The notes below the pieces were generated by a model. The model was given only the letters and a program-made list of their open reading frames with translations. It made no database searches and was not told where the DNA came from. From Chloroflexaceae bacterium (GTDB taxonomy: Bacteria; Cyanobacteriota; Cyanobacteriia; Cyanobacteriales; JAAUTE01): a stretch of DNA of 35,978 nt. Position 1 is the first letter of the stretch; every line of letters starts with the position of its first letter. This document shows, piece by piece, positions 1-8,443 of this stretch. The stretch spans positions 1 through 35,978 of the forward strand of contig JAAUTE010000004.1 in assembly GCA_012031815.1 (NCBI GenBank), read 5' to 3'. A program made the translations under genes and the position numbers.

Positions 1-410
1 GTGAGGATCTACGCAAGTATCTGGCGCGTCGCAAGCATCCCCTGGCTAACTTTGCTCGCATTCAGTCGATGGAGATTGTGGAGCGATCACGATCGGGTCG
101 GGTGCTAAAACTGGTTGTGCAAACGGACAAGGGGATGGTGGCGCTGCACAAAACCGAGGTTCGCAGTGCCTTTGTCCCGCCGCGCAGTACTTTATTTTAC
201 TTAGAGCCGGTGTATGGCACCAATCGGGCCTTACAGGGCTATGCCTTTGTCGGGGGCGGATTTGGTCACGGCGTCGGGCTAAGTCAATACGGCTCCTATA
301 ATTTGGCGCGTTTAGGCTGGACGCCAGCCAAGATTTTGTCCTTTTATTACCCCGGCACGACGATTCAGCCCCTCAATGATTCCCTGGTGTTTTGGCGGCG
401 CGGGGAATAA
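1..410 (+). CDS. SpoIID/LytB domain protein, 3' part only
   Basis: The frame is open from the window edge (codons in phase with position 3) to the TAA at 408-410, so the true start lies outside the window. The visible 135 or so residues form the end of a SpoIID/LytB domain. The diagnostic stretch is GHGVGLSQYG followed by an aromatic-rich segment ending YYPGTTIQPL, where these proteins contact glycan strands. In sporulating bacteria SpoIID is a lytic transglycosylase acting on peptidoglycan stripped of peptide; the cyanobacterial homologues are cell-wall proteins of undefined role. The ATG at 69 is internal. No downstream partner shares the strand nearby. Confidence 0.85.
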   Translation, partial: EDLRKYLARRKHPLANFARIQSMEIVERSRSGRVLKLVVQTDKGMVALHKTEVRSAFVPPRSTLFYLEPVYGTNRALQGYAFVGGGFGHGVGLSQYGSYNLARLGWTPAKILSFYYPGTTIQPLNDSLVFWRRGE

Positions 411-483
411 ACACTTCAACAATGGCGATTAGGGGAGCGATGGGTTGCCGGCCAGTGGTAACAAGCTGAGCCGGAAAGTTAGA

Positions 484-600
484 TCGCAATTTTGGAAACA
501 TCCCTGCGATCGCCAATCCGTCCCCTACACTAACACGATCGCGATTTTGGAAATTCCGCGATCGCCATTCCGTCCGCTGCACTGCCCTGGTTAGATGTCG
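484..600. repeat. Two degenerate tandem copies of a ~55 bp HIP1-containing unit
   Basis: Two neighbouring segments, starting at 484 and 539, share the order TCGC-A/G-ATTTTGGAAA, then TCC, then GCGATCGCCA-TCCGTCC, then CT-CACT. The second copy continues with CTGCACTGCCCTG and TTAGAT. The offset is 55 bases with small gaps, so the copies are diverged. They lie in non-coding DNA. Confidence 0.6.
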
Positions 601-753
601 ATAGTCTAGTAAATCTGACAACAACGGGACAAAATCAGTAGATCTCAAGTCCTGATTCAAATCGACTTACCCTGAACGGGGGAAGCAAGCTCTGACGGCT
701 TAAGTTAGCGGCGGTGAGGATGCTTGGGACAACGCCCGCGATCACCCTTGACC

Positions 754-780
754 TCCGCTGCACTGCCCTGTTAGATCGTC
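754..780. repeat. Third partial copy of the intergenic repeat
   Basis: The sequence TCCGCTGCACTGCCCTG followed by TTAGATCGTC nearly matches 573-600, where one extra G and one missing C are the differences. It is a direct repeat of about 27 bases displaced by about 181 bases, in the spacer upstream of the toxin gene end. Confidence 0.65.
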
Positions 781-807
781 GCACCACGACTACTTATCTG
801 GAGATGT

Positions 808-1131
808 CTAAAGAGAGAGCCAATCTCTCAGCCCGTTTTCAATTAATTCCATCTGTGAACCCGATAGCATTCCAAGCTTTTTCACAAAATATGCTGGAGG
901 AACAGTTACAAAACCCTGAAGTAGAAAGACCCCATTTTTTTTCAGAAAGGGGGGGCTGACCTGGATCTCATATTTGGATCTTCTGATACTGGTTGTATGA
1001 GGAACTACAGCAATCAAAGCCCGATCCTCATCTCCATGAGGTTCACTCACAACAAGAGCGGGTCGCACTTTTGCTGCTATCCCAAAATCGATGAGCCAGA
1101 CCTCACTACGAACTGGCTTCGGATTCCCCAT
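808..1131 (-). CDS. PemK/MazF-family toxin (endoribonuclease)
   Basis: A protein of about 107 residues with PemK/MazF landmarks: the N-terminal RSEVWLIDFG, then RPALVVS, then VPHTTS followed by arginines. Family members form dimers with an SH3-like barrel that cut mRNA at short single-stranded motifs. I chose the ATG at 1131, giving MGNPKPVRSEVW, because AGGAGG lies three bases upstream; an in-frame ATG at 1149 is possible. The gene starts inside the 3' end of the upstream antitoxin gene, a 26-base overlap that suggests translational coupling. Family assignment is secure; the cleavage sequence cannot be read from this. Confidence 0.85.
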   Translation of the reverse strand: MGNPKPVRSEVWLIDFGIAAKVRPALVVSEPHGDEDRALIAVVPHTTSIRRSKYEIQVSPPFLKKNGVFLLQGFVTVPPAYFVKKLGMLSGSQMELIENGLRDWLSL

Positions 1132-1318
1132 CCGCCTCCTCTTCTGCATCTAGACGAGCAAACGATTGAGCAGCAAGCAAGACTGCATCATCATTACTCC
1201 AGTCGCCATAGTCTCCATAGTCTCCATTCGGACTCAGGCTGGCTGCAAGGAACTCAGATCTTTCGCTGGCTGAAAGTTTTTTGAACTGTCTAAGAAGTGT
1301 TACAACTGCTTCACTCAT
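1106..1318 (-). CDS. Antitoxin partner of the PemK/MazF toxin
   Basis: A small acidic protein of about 70 residues starting MSEAVVTLLRQF, with a charged C-terminal half (DDAVLLAAQSFARLD, then an Glu/Ala/Ser tail). This arrangement matches the short cyanobacterial antitoxins encoded just upstream of PemK-type toxins. The start is taken at the ATG at 1318; a GTG at 1354 in frame would add 12 residues, and neither has a strong Shine-Dalgarno. The gene overlaps the toxin start by 26 bases. In the middle, a 9-base unit (CCATAGTCT on the plus strand) is duplicated at 1206-1223, giving GDYGDYGD in the protein. Antitoxin identity rests on position and general pattern, so it is less certain than the toxin. 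Confidence 0.65.
   Translation of the reverse strand: MSEAVVTLLRQFKKLSASERSEFLAASLSPNGDYGDYGDWSNDDAVLLAAQSFARLDAEEEADGESEASS
1206..1223. repeat. 9-bp tandem duplication inside the antitoxin gene
   Basis: CCATAGTCT occurs twice head to tail and is followed by CCAT. The period is a multiple of three, so the duplication keeps the frame and encodes GDYGDYGD. It looks like a recent slippage event. Confidence 0.8.
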
Positions 1319-1578
1319 TGCTTCAACTGGACGCTTGTAGATCCCTATTCTCACTACTTTAGTCGTTCCAAAAGCGATCGCTCCAGCCCCATGTGGCTCC
1401 CCGCTAAGATTGGTTTTATTGGGGGATTGTCTCGACTTTCGCGCTTTAAATTGGGAATTTTGGCTCGACAGCAGGATTCTTCACAATCGGAGCGGCTGAC
1501 AGGCGATCGCCCATCGAATAGAATGGCGGTTGTGACAGCCCACAGAGGATGTCATCTTCCCCGGAAAATAGTGGTGAT

Positions 1579-1806
1579 ATGATCGTCGCTAACGAAGTCA
1601 AGATTGTTCTGCCGCCCAGTATCTCCGAAGAAGAAGCCAAAATCTTGCTAGCTATCAAGCTATACGAGGTTGGCAAAGTCTCCCTCGGACAAGCTGCCAA
1701 AATCTCTGGATATTCCAATCGCTCCTTCATGGAAATGTTAGGCCGCGATCGCATTCCTGTTTTTGCCTATGCAGCCGAGGAACTTGTCCTGGAGGTTGAG
1801 CTGTGA
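1579..1806 (+). CDS. UPF0175-family antitoxin
   Basis: About 75 residues with the UPF0175 layout: LPPSISEEEAKILLAIKLYE, then GKVSLGQAAKISGYS, a helix-turn-helix-like segment, then the end-motif RIPVFAYAAEEL. Family members are DNA-binding antitoxins paired with PIN-like toxins, and the downstream gene here is such a toxin. The start at 1579 matches the usual family N-terminus; an ATG at 1549 would add ten residues (MSSSPENSGD) that look unlike the family. The stop overlaps the toxin start as GTGA, a typical coupled operon arrangement. The gene is likely self-regulated by its own product, by analogy with other antitoxins. Confidence 0.85.
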   Translation: MIVANEVKIVLPPSISEEEAKILLAIKLYEVGKVSLGQAAKISGYSNRSFMEMLGRDRIPVFAYAAEELVLEVEL

Positions 1807-2288
1807 ATCCCGCGAAACAAACCATCGTCACCAATAGCACCTGCCTCATCGGCCTGGAAAAAATCGGCGGACTCGACGTGCTGAGCGAACTATTTGACCC
1901 GGTGCTGATGACCCCCTACATGCAGCAGGAATTTGGGATCTCCGTTCCCTGGCTGCATATCCAGGTTCCCACCGACATGGGCATGGTTGCCACCCTGCGC
2001 ATGCTGGTCGATGAAGCAGAATCTGCCTCCATTGCCCTCGCTTACGAACTAGGCTGCGCTATTATTCTCGACGATCGGCGATCGCGCTCCGTGGCCCGTA
2101 ACCTGGGCTTAACCATTATTGGCACCATTGGCATCCTCGTCAAAGCCAAAACAACGGGCTTAATTTTCTCCTTGCAGCCCATCTTGGACGAACTACAACA
2201 CCAGGGCTTTTTCCTTGACCCCGCCCTTCGCGCCCAAGCTCTCAAGATTACCAGCGAGCTACCCAACGCCCAAACCGCTAGCGTCTGA
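1803..2288 (+). CDS. DUF3368 PIN-like toxin
   Basis: A 161-residue protein with DUF3368 features: N-terminal VTNSTCLIGLEKIGGLDVL, the central EAESASIALAYELG with acidic metal-ligand candidates, IILDDRRSRSVARNLGL, then GTIGILVKAK and a C-terminal PILDELQHQGFFL. PIN-fold nucleases use clustered acidic residues and Mg2+ or Mn2+ to cut RNA. The start is GTG at 1803, overlapping the antitoxin stop by four bases. With the upstream gene it forms a complete type II toxin-antitoxin pair. The target RNA cannot be inferred. Confidence 0.85.
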   Translation: MNPAKQTIVTNSTCLIGLEKIGGLDVLSELFDPVLMTPYMQQEFGISVPWLHIQVPTDMGMVATLRMLVDEAESASIALAYELGCAIILDDRRSRSVARNLGLTIIGTIGILVKAKTTGLIFSLQPILDELQHQGFFLDPALRAQALKITSELPNAQTASV

Positions 2289-2372
2289 GCGGCAAAGTTA
2301 GCGATCGCCTTGAACTGGGAGAGCAGATTTTGCCACAATAAACCAGCGCCTACCATCGTGACGGGGAGTCTC

Positions 2373-4620
2373 ATGTCTCATCCGCTGTATGTCGCCTTTA
2401 TTTGGCACCAACACCAACCGCTCTATAAGTCCCGCGATTCTCACCCCGATGCGATGGCACAGTACCGCCTGCCCTGGGTACGCCTCCACGGAACCAAAGA
2501 CTACTTAGATTTGATGCTGGTGCTGGAGCAGTATCCCCGGCTCCACCAAACGGTCAACCTCGTTCCCTCCCTGATCCTTCAGTTGGAAGACTACATCGCC
2601 GGGAAGGCCATGGATCCCTACCTGGCTTTGGCATTGACCCCGGAAGGCCAACTGCAAGACCCGCAAAAGCGCTTTATTATCGAGCATTTCTTTGACGCCA
2701 ACCACCATACCCTCATCGATCCCTTTCCCCGGTACGCTCAGCTTTATGGGCAGCGACAGGACAAGGGCCGGGACTGGTGTTTAGCCAACTGGGGCCCCCA
2801 GGACTACAGCGACCTGCTGGCCTGGCACAATCTGGCCTGGATTGACCCCATTTTTCACGATGATCCGGAAATCGCCGTTTGGCTGGAGCGGGGCCGGAAT
2901 TTTACCCTCAGCGATCGCCAGCGCCTGTACTCCAAACAGCGACAGATTTTAGCGCGTATCCTGCCGCAACATAAACAAATGCAGGACGCGGGCCAGATCG
3001 AAGTTACCACCACGCCCTATACCCATCCGATTTTGCCCTTGCTGGCCGATAGTCAGGCGGGACGGGTTGCCATTCCCAATATGGCACTGCCCCAGGGGCA
3101 TTTTGCCTGGTCAGAGGATATTCCCCGCCACCTGCGTAAAGCCTGGCAAATTTATCTGGAGCGCTTCCATCGGGAGCCGCGCGGCCTCTGGCCCTCGGAG
3201 CAATCGGTCAGCCCCGCCATCCTGCCCGCCATCGGCAAAGCCGGTTTTAAGTGGATTTGCTCGGATGAAGCGGTATTAGGCTGGACAATTCAGCACTTTT
3301 TCCATCGCGACGAACGGGGCAACCTCTACGACCCCGAATTGCTCTATCGCCCCTACCGCCTGGAAACGCCCTACGGCGACCTGGCCATTGTTTTCCGCGA
3401 CCACCGCCTGTCTGATCTGATCGGCTTTACCTACGGCGGCATGGAAAGCGATCGCGCGGCAGGGGATTTGCTGGGCCATTTAGCATCGATTCGCCAGAGC
3501 TTGATTGCCCGTCAAGATAGCGGCGCTAGCGGATTAGAACAGCCCTGGTTGGTGACCATTGCCCTGGATGGGGAAAATTGCTGGGAGCATTACTATCAAG
3601 ACGGCTTACCCTTTCTCCATGGCCTCTACCGCCGCTTGAGTGAGCTAGAAACCTTAAAATTGGTCACTGTCTCCGAATTTCTGGAGCGCTTTCCGGCTAA
3701 GGCAATGATTCCCCCCCTATCGCTTGCACAGCGGCTCCTGGGTAGACGGCAGTTTTAGCACCTGGATCGGCGATCCGGCGAAAAACCGGGCCTGGGATTT
3801 GCTGGACGAAGCGCGGCGCACCTTAGCCAAGCACCCGGAAGCCACGGAAGAAAATAACCCGGAAGCCTGGGAAGCCCTCTACGCCGCTGAAGGTTCGGAC
3901 TGGTTCTGGTGGTTTGGAGAAGGCCATTCTTCCAACCAGGATGCCATTTTCGACCAGCTTTTCCGGGAACATCTCTGCGCTCTCTACCGGGCCCTCAATG
4001 AACCCATTCCTCCATACCTGCACCAGCCCGTGGAAAGTCACGATCGCAAGGGCGATCGCCAACCGGAGACCTTGATTTGTCCGACCCTTGACGGCCAGGG
4101 CGACGAACAGGATTGGGACAAGGCGGGGCGCATTGAAATTGGGGGAGCGCGGGGAACCATGCACCGCAGCAGTTTGGTGCAGCGCTTGTTTTACGGGGCA
4201 GACCACCGACATTTCTTCCTGCGCTTCGATTTTAAAGCCGGTGTCCAGCCGAGCCGAGATTTGCCGCCTCAACTGCATCTTTTCTGGTACTATCCAGGGA
4301 TTTCAAGCCCTGTTAGTCCCATGCCCCTGGCAGCGGTTCCTGATGAGCCTCCCGTAAATTATTTATTCCGCCACCACCTGGGCATCGATCTCGCCACCCA
4401 AACCACCTGGTTGCGAGAAGCTGGAGCCAACTATACCTGGCAAGCCCGCTGGACTGAAACCGCGATCGCCTGGGGTCGCTGCCTGGAAATTGCGGTTCCC
4501 TGGGCAGATTTACACGTTGAGCCGGACTCTGTTCTGCACTTAATTGCAGTACTGGCCGATGACGGCAGTTTTCACAGCCCAGTCCTCGAACAAGGGATTA
4601 TCGCCCTCAAGGCTCCCTAG
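2373..4620 (+). CDS. Glycoside hydrolase family 57 (alpha-amylase/glucanotransferase type), one frameshift
   Basis: Reconstructed as one protein of about 748 residues acting on alpha-glucans. GH57 landmarks in order: WHQHQP near residue 11, GLWPSE near 272, WICSDE near 294 with the likely catalytic Glu, and ALDGENCWEHY near 397 with the likely acid Asp. The C-terminal third (HSGSWVDGSF, then TWIGDPAKNRAWDLL) is typical of the long COG1449 type. The start at 2373 has GGGGAG four bases upstream. The frame breaks at a run of seven C at 3711-3717; with six C the protein reads IPPYRLHSGSWVDGS and continues to 4620. The exact substrate (starch, glycogen or a modified glucan) is not determinable. 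Confidence 0.85.
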
Positions 4621-4628
4621 GACTCCTG

Positions 4629-5581
4629 CTAGCTAGCTAGGTATTCTCTCATCTCGCCGTGACGCTTGCGTAGCTTGGCGATCGCTTCCCGCTCAATTTG
4701 GCGCACTCGCTCCCGGCTGAGGTTAAGTTGGTCGCCGATTTTAGCCAGGGTCAGGGGCTGTCCGTCGCTTAACCCGTAGCGGAGATTTAACACCTCTCGC
4801 TGCTGGGCCGTCAGCTCTGACATCAAGGAGTCGAGATCGAACTGCAGGGAAGCATGAACCGCGTACTCTTCCGGGGACTGGCCCTGATCTTCTAAGAGTT
4901 CTCCTAGCTCGGTGTCATTGTTTTCTCCGACGCGCAAGTCTAGGGACAGGGTTTGCGGCTTTCTCCAAATAGTCCCGTACCTGTTTGGGGGTTAGGTCTA
5001 ATTCTTCGGCTAGCTCGGCGACCGTCGCCGCTCGCCCTTTCTGCTGGGCCAGTTGCCGCTGGGCTTTTTTGATTTTGTTTAACTTTTCGGTAATGTGGAT
5101 GGGCAGGCGATGGTGCGACTCTTTTCGGCGATCGCCTGGTGATGGCCTGACGAATCCACCAGTAAGCATAGGTTGAAAAACGATAGCCTTTGGTAGGGTC
5201 AAACTTTTCCACGCCGCGCTGCATGCCAATGGTTCCTTCCTGGATTAGATCTAGGAGATCCAGGTTGCGTTTTAGGTATTTTTTGGCGACGGATACCACT
5301 AACCGCAAATTGGCTTCCACCATCTTGCGCTTGGCAAAATCTCCTGCCCGCACAGACTCCTGCAATTCCGGCTCGCTCAGTCCCGCCGCTTGGGCCCACT
5401 GGTCTTGGCTCGGTTCTTCTCCCAAACGCTCCCGCAGGGTCTCTCTCATCCTCTCCAAGGCGATCGCTTTTTGTACCTGTTTGGCGTAGAGGATTTCTTC
5501 CTCGTGGGTCAACAAGGGCACCCGGCCAATCTCCTTAAGATAGGCGCGAACAGTATCCGTTGAGGTCTTTGAGGGTCTCAT
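4629..5581 (-). CDS. Group 2 sigma-70 factor (SigD-like), interrupted by three indel sites
   Basis: RNA polymerase sigma factor of the primary-like group 2 type. Region 1.2 is [16 protein letters not shown]. Region 2 is [16 protein letters not shown] through [17 protein letters not shown]. Region 3 is [14 protein letters not shown], and the region 4 helix-turn-helix is [19 protein letters not shown]. Reading it as one protein needs three repairs: a base missing at about 5135 (gives ITRAIAEKSR), one missing at about 5109 (gives TIRLPIHI) and two missing at about 4944 (gives [12 protein letters not shown]). The repaired length is about 318 residues, the usual size of cyanobacterial SigD-type factors. 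The ATG at 5581 is preferred to the TTG at 5590. The gene converges on the GH57 gene with an 8-base gap. Promoter specificity is unknown. Confidence 0.85.
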
Positions 5582-5590
5582 AGGGTTCAA

Positions 5591-5991
5591 CTTGGATGGG
5601 ATAGGCTCATCAATGAGAGAACAAAATAAGCAGCCGCTCTAACTGAATCGTTTCTAGCAGCAGCAAGCAGCAGCAAAATGAGAAAAAGAGTGGACTATTA
5701 GATTTTTCTTGGTGGGCTGGAAAGAACGACGCTATTTTAGCTTTCTATCCGGCTGGGGCTAGGGCATCATTTTGTCTCAGCATTATAACTATACAAGAAG
5801 CATTAAGTTTTGTAAAGATACTGAGAGCGATCGCTGGGGGGCCAAAAAAGCCCGGTCAGCAGGGCCGCCCCGCCGAGGCAAAGGGGTGGTAATGATTTAC
5901 CCAGCCAGGTTTGCTCAAACTCGGAAAATCAATGCCAAAAAGCCAACGTCTATACTGGACTGGCGATGAGTCTTTCCACAGAGGAGGGTTA
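5591..5991. promoter_or_regulatory. Divergent promoter region between the sigma factor and the phosphatase
   Basis: About 400 bases without a gene. On the minus strand a perfect TATAAT lies at 5787-5782, overlapping TATAGT; it points to the sigma-factor gene, but I see no good -35 box and the leader would be about 195 bases. On the plus strand TATACT at 5951-5956 lies 36 bases before the phosphatase ATG, also without a clear -35. The leader of the sigma gene has the 10-base unit AGCAGCAGCA in two exact tandem copies at 5656-5675. Confidence 0.35.
5656..5675. repeat. Tandem AGCAGCAGCA x2 in the sigma-gene leader
   Basis: Two exact head-to-tail copies of a 10-base CAG-rich unit lie about 75 bases upstream of the sigma-factor start codon. 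No function is apparent. Confidence 0.7.
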
Positions 5992-6630
5992 ATGTCCCAG
6001 ACGGTTTGGCTGGCTAGGCATGGAAATCGCCTTGATTTCGTCAATCCTGATTGGTTTATCACCGCTGAGCGTCCTTACGATCCGCCCCTGTCTGAGGATG
6101 GGGTCATTCAAGCGCAGCAACTAGGCCGGCGCCTCCAGGGAGAAGGAATTGGTCATATTTTTGCCTCGCCTTTCTTGCGGACCTTTCAAACAGCCTATGA
6201 GGTCGCAAACTGCCTGAATTTGTCGATTAAGCTGGAAGCGGGCTTGAGTGAATGGCTCAATCCTGGCTGGATGGCTCAATCGCCGGAAATTCTGCCCAGG
6301 GCGGTTTTAGCTGAGAAATATCCCCGTCTCGATTTGGGCTATACCGATCGGGTCTTGCCCCAATACCCCGAAAGCAATGAAACGGTTTTGAGGCGGACGG
6401 CGGCGACGGTGCAGCAGCTTGTCAATGACTATGGAGAGGATATTTTGCTGGTGGGCCACGGGGCTTCGGTGGTGGGCGCGACGTTAGGTTTGGTAGGGGG
6501 CAGTCCCGAAATTAAGGCGGCGCTCTGCTGTTTGGTGAAAATTGTCCGCCAAGGCGATCGCTGGCTGCTGGAACTTAACGGCGATACGTCTCATCTTAGC
6601 CAATCGGAGCGTACTATTCGGTTTCACTAA
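5992..6630 (+). CDS. Histidine phosphatase superfamily protein
   Basis: A 212-residue protein of the phosphoglycerate-mutase-like histidine phosphatase fold. The catalytic RHG is in VWLARHGNRLDF at residues 5-16, the second Arg is in ASPFLRTFQTA near residue 60, and the C-terminal His is in ILLVGHGASVVGA near 155. The insert WFITAERPYDPPLSEDG matches a subfamily related to UBASH3/STS-type phosphatases, common in cyanobacteria. The start at 5992 is fixed by GAGGAGGG just upstream; a longer frame from 5911 lacks such a site. Substrate unknown. It stands alone, about 60 bases before the calcium-binding protein gene. Confidence 0.85.
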   Translation: MSQTVWLARHGNRLDFVNPDWFITAERPYDPPLSEDGVIQAQQLGRRLQGEGIGHIFASPFLRTFQTAYEVANCLNLSIKLEAGLSEWLNPGWMAQSPEILPRAVLAEKYPRLDLGYTDRVLPQYPESNETVLRRTAATVQQLVNDYGEDILLVGHGASVVGATLGLVGGSPEIKAALCCLVKIVRQGDRWLLELNGDTSHLSQSERTIRFH

Positions 6631-6690
6631 TCTAAAAAGTTAGACAGCTTAGCTTGATAAAAACTAGGGACAGCACAGGAGAGTAGAGGT

Positions 6691-8443
6691 ATGTTGCAAT
6701 CATTGGGAATTCCCCAAACCAGTATTCAGGAATTGTTGATTTTCGCAGGGGACAATAATCGCGTCCGCCAGCAGCTCGATCAAACCCTGACTTTCTATCC
6801 CATTGTATTAGATGAGGTTGTTGACGTTGAGCTGTTTCAAGTCTTTATTCAAGCCAATTTTTTGTCTGGGAACAACAATGCGATCACCCAGGTAGTTAAT
6901 CAGGTTGCGCCCAGGATTGCCTTGTTTGAGAATCAGTTGACGGGAGATGTTCCAGCGGATTTAACGCTAACATTTGACGAGTTTATCAATAATGACGGCG
7001 TTCTTGATACGGTTCAGTCAGCGACTCAATCCGTTGATATTCTGGGAGATGACAATCAGGTAATCCAGGCGGCAGAGCAGTCGATTTTAGATCTTTCTTT
7101 CTTTGACCTGAGGGTTCCCAACCCGCTGGCTGGGGCAGCAACCGGAGATATTAATCAGTTTCTTGCAAATATTGCTAATTCCGAGATTTTGGATGGGCTG
7201 CAATTTGCATTTCAGGAGATTATCATCGAAGGCAGCGGCAACTTCGTCGAGCAGCGAATTGAACAGGCGATCGCCGCTTTTGTTGTCCTTGATGAAGCAG
7301 CTCTGGCCCAGTTAAATAACGCAGAAGCCAGCCCGATTCAATTCAGCATTCAAGAGTCCTTTGGGGAAGTTGCTGCGACTGACACAGACAATAATTTCAT
7401 CGAGCAGGAAATTAATCAAACCCTGGTTTTTGACCCTCGATTTGTTTTGGATTTTGATGCTGTCATTGACAATAGTAATGGAACCAGGCTTGAGGATTTC
7501 ACCTTTGCCATTGATGATTTTCTGGAGCGCATTACCAACGAGTTAGAAGTCCTGGCCACTCAAAACATTGTTCAAGAAAATTTGATTACAGGCAATGAAA
7601 ATCAAGATAATGCCTCCAGCAAGCAGCAAACTATTCTCACCGAAACCAGCGAATTGATCTTTGGCGATCGCGAAGGCAATGTGATAGAAGCTGGGGTAAC
7701 GGTGACGGCGACGGGTTTAGTGGATGGCATTGATGATTTGATTTTTGTGGGTGGGGGCAGCGACTTGGTGGATCTAACCGCAGCTCCGCTAGATTTTTTT
7801 CTTAGAATTCGGCTTTGAAGTTGTCACGAATTCGCGAATTTATGGCGGCAGTGGTGAAGATGAAATTATTGCCAACAGGAGCGATCGCCTGTTTGGGGGG
7901 GGCGGTAATGATTTATTGGAAGCTGGGGCGGGTTTGGGCGATAATCGACTGTATGGCGGCGCTGGCAATGACGAACTCATCGCTGGGGCAGCAGGGGGCG
8001 ATCGCCTGTTTGGGAATAATGGTGATGATGTTTTAGATAGTTCTTTAAGTCTCGGTGAAAATCGGCTTTACGGTGGCAACGGCGACGATGTTTTAATTGC
8101 TGGCCTAGGCGATCGCTTAATCGGCGGCAGCGGCAGCGATCGATTGTTTGCCATGCTGGGAGGCGATAATACGCTAACCGGCGGCCGGGGCAACGATCAA
8201 TTTTGGCTGGGGGGAATCGAGTTAGGGGAAGAATTGAATCTCGTCACCGATTTTACCTCCGGGGAGGATAGCCTTGGCCTTGGCGATTTAACCCTGGATT
8301 TTGACGAAATCGCCCTACGTCAAGCAGGGGCTGATACGGTGATTGGGATTGGCGATCGCGACATTGCTCGGCTGATTAATGTTAATGCGAGCAGTTTAAG
8401 TGCTGGGGACTTTATCTTAAATTCGTCTCCGGTTTTAGCTTGA
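6691..8443 (+). CDS. RTX-type calcium-binding protein with N-terminal curlin-like N/Q repeats, one frameshift
   Basis: Reconstructed as one acidic protein of about 583 residues. Residues 1 to about 330 carry repeats of the form G-x-N-N-x-[VI]-x-Q-x(3)-Q-x-[LI]: GDNNRVRQQLDQ near 20, GNNNAITQVVNQ near 60, GDDNQVIQAAEQ near 119, GSGNFVEQRIEQ near 181 and TDNNFIEQEINQ near 232. The C-terminal third has RTX nonapeptides such as YGGSGEDEI, FGGGGNDLL, YGGAGNDEL and YGGNGDDVL, expected to form a Ca2+-binding beta-roll, then a closing DFTSGEDSLGL segment. No N-terminal signal peptide is visible, which fits type I secretion. The frame breaks at seven T at 7794-7800; with six T it reads DFFLEFGFEVVTNSRIYGGSG. 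The 3' end overlaps the convergent ligase by nine bases. Confidence 0.8.

Larger units (their letters stand above)
411..807. other. Intergenic spacer with short repeats
   Basis: No convincing gene is present in these 397 bases between the SpoIID end and the toxin gene. The spacer holds degenerate HIP1-containing repeats, listed separately. Short open frames here on both strands have no recognisable domain and a composition that follows the repeats. Confidence 0.6.

Noticed and set aside
373-660. 95-residue minus-strand open frame
   Set aside because: It covers the repeat-bearing spacer and the end of the SpoIID gene, has no recognisable domain and follows the HIP1 repeat composition.
1206-1223. 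Possible start of a CRISPR-like array
   Set aside because: Only two 9-base units without spacers, inside a coding region. No other spaced direct repeats of CRISPR type were seen.
714-1284. Plus-strand open frames opposite the PemK/MazF pair
   Set aside because: They are antisense to well-recognised toxin and antitoxin genes and show no family features.
3711-3717. Programmed frameshifting in the GH57 gene
   Set aside because: The run of seven C has no stimulatory structure that I can see, and similar one-base breaks occur in many unrelated genes of the window, so error is more likely.
7815-8036. 73-residue frame at the join of the calcium-binding protein
   Set aside because: It is the third frame across the RTX repeats; the repeat motifs lie in another frame that continues to 8443.
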